Shown here: in pieces, positions 62,342-64,000 of the stretch
Layout: each line of letters opens with the position of its first letter
Numbering within the stretch: position 1 is the first letter of the stretch
Source: Aquisphaera giovannonii
Lineage (GTDB): Bacteria > Planctomycetota > Planctomycetia > Isosphaerales > Isosphaeraceae
DNA: 64,000 bases
Assembly: GCF_008087625.1 (NCBI RefSeq)
Contig: NZ_CP042997.1
Span: 1,736,001 to 1,800,000 of the forward strand
Direction: 5' to 3'
Notes under the pieces: model-generated
What the model saw: only the letters and a program-made list of their open reading frames with translations
Databases searched by the model: none
What the model was told of the DNA's origin: nothing
Program-made: the position numbers and the translations under genes

Positions 62342-62342
62342 C

Positions 62343-64000
62343 TCAATCGCCGGGCGGGACGGGGCCGATGATGGCCTCGAAGGCCGCGCGGATGCGGAGG
62401 GTGTGCCGCGCCGCGTCGGCGAGCAGGGCGGACACGGAGGCCTGGGCGTCGGGCCGATCGTAGCCGAGCCGGCGGGCCAGGCCGTGGAGCTCCACGGGGT
62501 CGTCCGGCAGGTCCGCGCCGGGCCGGTTGGTGATCAGCCTCAGTCGCCCCTCGACGGTGCGGAGGAAGTCGTACGCGTCGCGGAGGTCCGCGTGCCTTTC
62601 GGCCGGCAGGATGCCGGCCCGCCGGAGGGCGTCCAGCGCCTCCCAGACGTTCGGCCGGACCAGGTCGGGCTGGTCCGCGGCGTGGACGAGCATCAGGAAC
62701 TGGACGACGAATTCCACGTCCACGAGCCCGCCGATCCCCCGCTTCATGTCGCCACGGCCGCACGAGCGCTCGAGCTTCCGGCGCATGGCGATGACCTCGG
62801 CGGCCAGGGCGGGCCGGTCGAAGCGGCGGGCGAAGAGGCCCCGGAGCGTGTCCCCCACCGCGCGGCCGAAGCCCCCCGTCGCGTGGATCACCCGGGCCCT
62901 CGTGAGCGCCAGCCACTCCCAGGGCTGGGCGGCGTCCCGGAAGTAGTCGCCGAACCGCGCCAGGGTCACCACGAGCGGGCCGGAGGCGCCGTAGGGCCGC
63001 AGCCGGGCGTCCACCTTGTACAGGGGCCCGGTCGCGGCGTCGCCGGCGAGCGCCTTCAGGACCCGCTGGGCGACCTCGGCGACGAGCTGGTCGTTGGAGA
63101 TCACGCGGTCCGGGCCGGCGGTCCGGCCGTCCTCCTCGTGCAGGAAGACCAGGTCGAGGTCGCTGTGATAGTTCAGCTCGCGGCCGCCGAGCTTGCCCAG
63201 GCCGAGGATCGCCCACCGGTCGCGGCGGCCGTCGCCGGCCCGGGTCGGCAGGCCGTGCCTGGCGACCCGCCGCTGCCACTGGTCCCGCGCGACCTGGCCG
63301 ACGATCGCCTCGGCGGCCTCGGAGAGCTCGCGCGTGACCTGCCGGATGGGCTCGCGGCCCAGGATGTCCCGCGTGCCGATCCGGATCCATTCCTTGTTGC
63401 GGAAGCTCCAGAGGATCGGGGCCAGGTCGGTCGCGCCCGCGGTCAGCTCCGCCAGCTCCGCCTTCACCGCGGCCCCGGGGAGGGCCCGGTCGACGACCAG
63501 CGAATCCATCAGGTCGTCGATCATCCCGGGGTTGCTGATCAGGATCTGCGACAGGAACTGGCTGGTGGCGCAGAGGTCCACGTACAGCTTGAGGCTCGGC
63601 GGGTTGAAGTTGAACAGCTCCCAGAGGATGGCCTTGGCCCCCAGCGAGGCCGAGACCTTCTCCAGGTTGGTCAGCGTCATGTCGGGGTCCGCGGTTCGGC
63701 CCACCGCCTGGAGCAGCCGCGGGGCGATCGCCGCCAGGAAGTGGCGGCACCGCGCGTGCGAGAGGAACGGGAAGTCCTCGCGGGCCAGCGCCATGAGGTT
63801 CTGGTAGGCCGTCGCCCGGTCCCGGAAGGGGTAGCGGCCCAGGACCTCCGCGATGTGATCCTCGCCGGGGTCGGGGTCCAGGACGAGGTCCACGACCGGG
63901 TCCACCGCGGGGTCGTCGCCCTCGTCGAGGAACGCGTCGTGGAGGATGTGGTTGAGGATCCGCCGGTTCAGCTCGGTCTTGCTGCGGTAGTCGGCGAAGA
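62343..64000 (-). CDS. glnE: glutamine synthetase adenylyltransferase, C-terminal half (5' truncated)
   Basis: GlnE adds and removes AMP on glutamine synthetase in response to nitrogen status. The frame is open to the right edge; the N-terminal half lies outside. Visible order: DYRSKTELNRRILNHILHDA (end of the first half), the linker, then ILISNPGMIDDLMDSLVV and the C-terminal nucleotidyltransferase domain with ILGLGKLGGRELNYHSDLDL (catalytic acidic residues) and YKVDARLRPYGASGPLV, GGLVDVEFVVQFLMLVHA, RTVEGRLRLITNRPGADLP. An internal GTG near 63905 is not the start. Confidence 0.94.
   Translation of the reverse strand, partial: FADYRSKTELNRRILNHILHDAFLDEGDDPAVDPVVDLVLDPDPGEDHIAEVLGRYPFRDRATAYQNLMALAREDFPFLSHARCRHFLAAIAPRLLQAVGRTADPDMTLTNLEKVSASLGAKAILWELFNFNPPSLKLYVDLCATSQFLSQILISNPGMIDDLMDSLVVDRALPGAAVKAELAELTAGATDLAPILWSFRNKEWIRIGTRDILGREPIRQVTRELSEAAEAIVGQVARDQWQRRVARHGLPTRAGDGRRDRWAILGLGKLGGRELNYHSDLDLVFLHEEDGRTAGPDRVISNDQLVAEVAQRVLKALAGDAATGPLYKVDARLRPYGASGPLVVTLARFGDYFRDAAQPWEWLALTRARVIHATGGFGRAVGDTLRGLFARRFDRPALAAEVIAMRRKLERSCGRGDMKRGIGGLVDVEFVVQFLMLVHAADQPDLVRPNVWEALDALRRAGILPAERHADLRDAYDFLRTVEGRLRLITNRPGADLPDDPVELHGLARRLGYDRPDAQASVSALLADAARHTLRIRAAFEAIIGPVPPGD

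Overview
The window is chromosomal DNA from a very GC-rich bacterium, most likely a planctomycete of the Isosphaeraceae type. This is inferred from gene content: a large Ser/Thr kinase with an extracytoplasmic domain, a lipoprotein fusing TPR, FG-GAP and UnbV segments, proline-rich secreted proteins of unknown family, LTxxQ-type secreted proteins, short membrane proteins starting with an RFRPSTRSLM-like motif, and ECF-like sigma factors. No species can be named from the sequence alone. Both edges cut genes: the C-terminal end of a GT39-like membrane protein on the left and the C-terminal half of glnE on the right.

Layout. 1-4.3 kb: edge glycosyltransferase, a secreted protein of unknown function, and the 5-oxoprolinase genes pxpB-pxpA-pxpC. 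4.4-7.4 kb: an island of visibly lower GC, bounded on the left by seven copies of a TGACCCC-containing repeat and on the right by about six copies of a GGTCAATC-containing repeat. It holds a single-pass membrane protein, a small hypothetical gene and a membrane-anchored pentapeptide-repeat protein, and looks acquired. 7.5-9.6 kb: a gene of unknown function that dissolves into non-coding-looking sequence with a perfect 36-bp inverted repeat and diverged direct repeats. 9.6-12.8 kb: two tandem paralogous secreted proteins. 13.1-17.6 kb: a LolA-like protein, cysI, cdd and an orphan parA. 18-21.1 kb: pncB overlapping a GT39 gene. 21.3-25.7 kb: a histone-deacetylase-like hydrolase, three tRNA genes (Glu-TTC, Arg-TCT, Arg-CCT), a DJ-1/PfpI protein, csrA, an ECF sigma factor and an SDR oxidoreductase. 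25.9-35.7 kb: the kinase, a TPR protein, a nitrilase-family amidohydrolase and the large FG-GAP lipoprotein. 35.7-41.4 kb: an O-antigen-ligase-like protein, a WecA-type transferase, a tiny membrane protein and proS. 41.6-47.1 kb: an FMN-binding protein, a triple-PDZ protein and a three-gene ABC-transporter operon. 47.3-56 kb: glmS, a Spy-like protein, an FHA protein, a small membrane protein, a sugar-phosphate-isomerase-like protein, a response regulator, an alpha/beta hydrolase and trpE. 56.1-64 kb: a four-domain GT2 protein, a methyltransferase with a coiled coil, an arginyl/leucyl-transferase and glnE.

Functional links. Envelope polysaccharide genes recur (two GT39 proteins, the Wzy/WaaL-like ligase, WecA, the GT2 protein and methyltransferase, and GlmS supplying amino sugar). 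Nitrogen and amino-acid metabolism is represented by pxpBAC, glnE, trpE and cysI.

The most notable non-genic signal is a set of seven sites matching, or nearly matching, the parS centromere (GTTTCACGTGAAAC) between 21 and 49 kb, including a close pair next to glmS. Together with the orphan parA this suggests the window lies in the ParB-bound, origin-proximal part of the chromosome. No complete new defence or biosynthetic system was recognised. The low-GC island is the best candidate for unknown accessory function.
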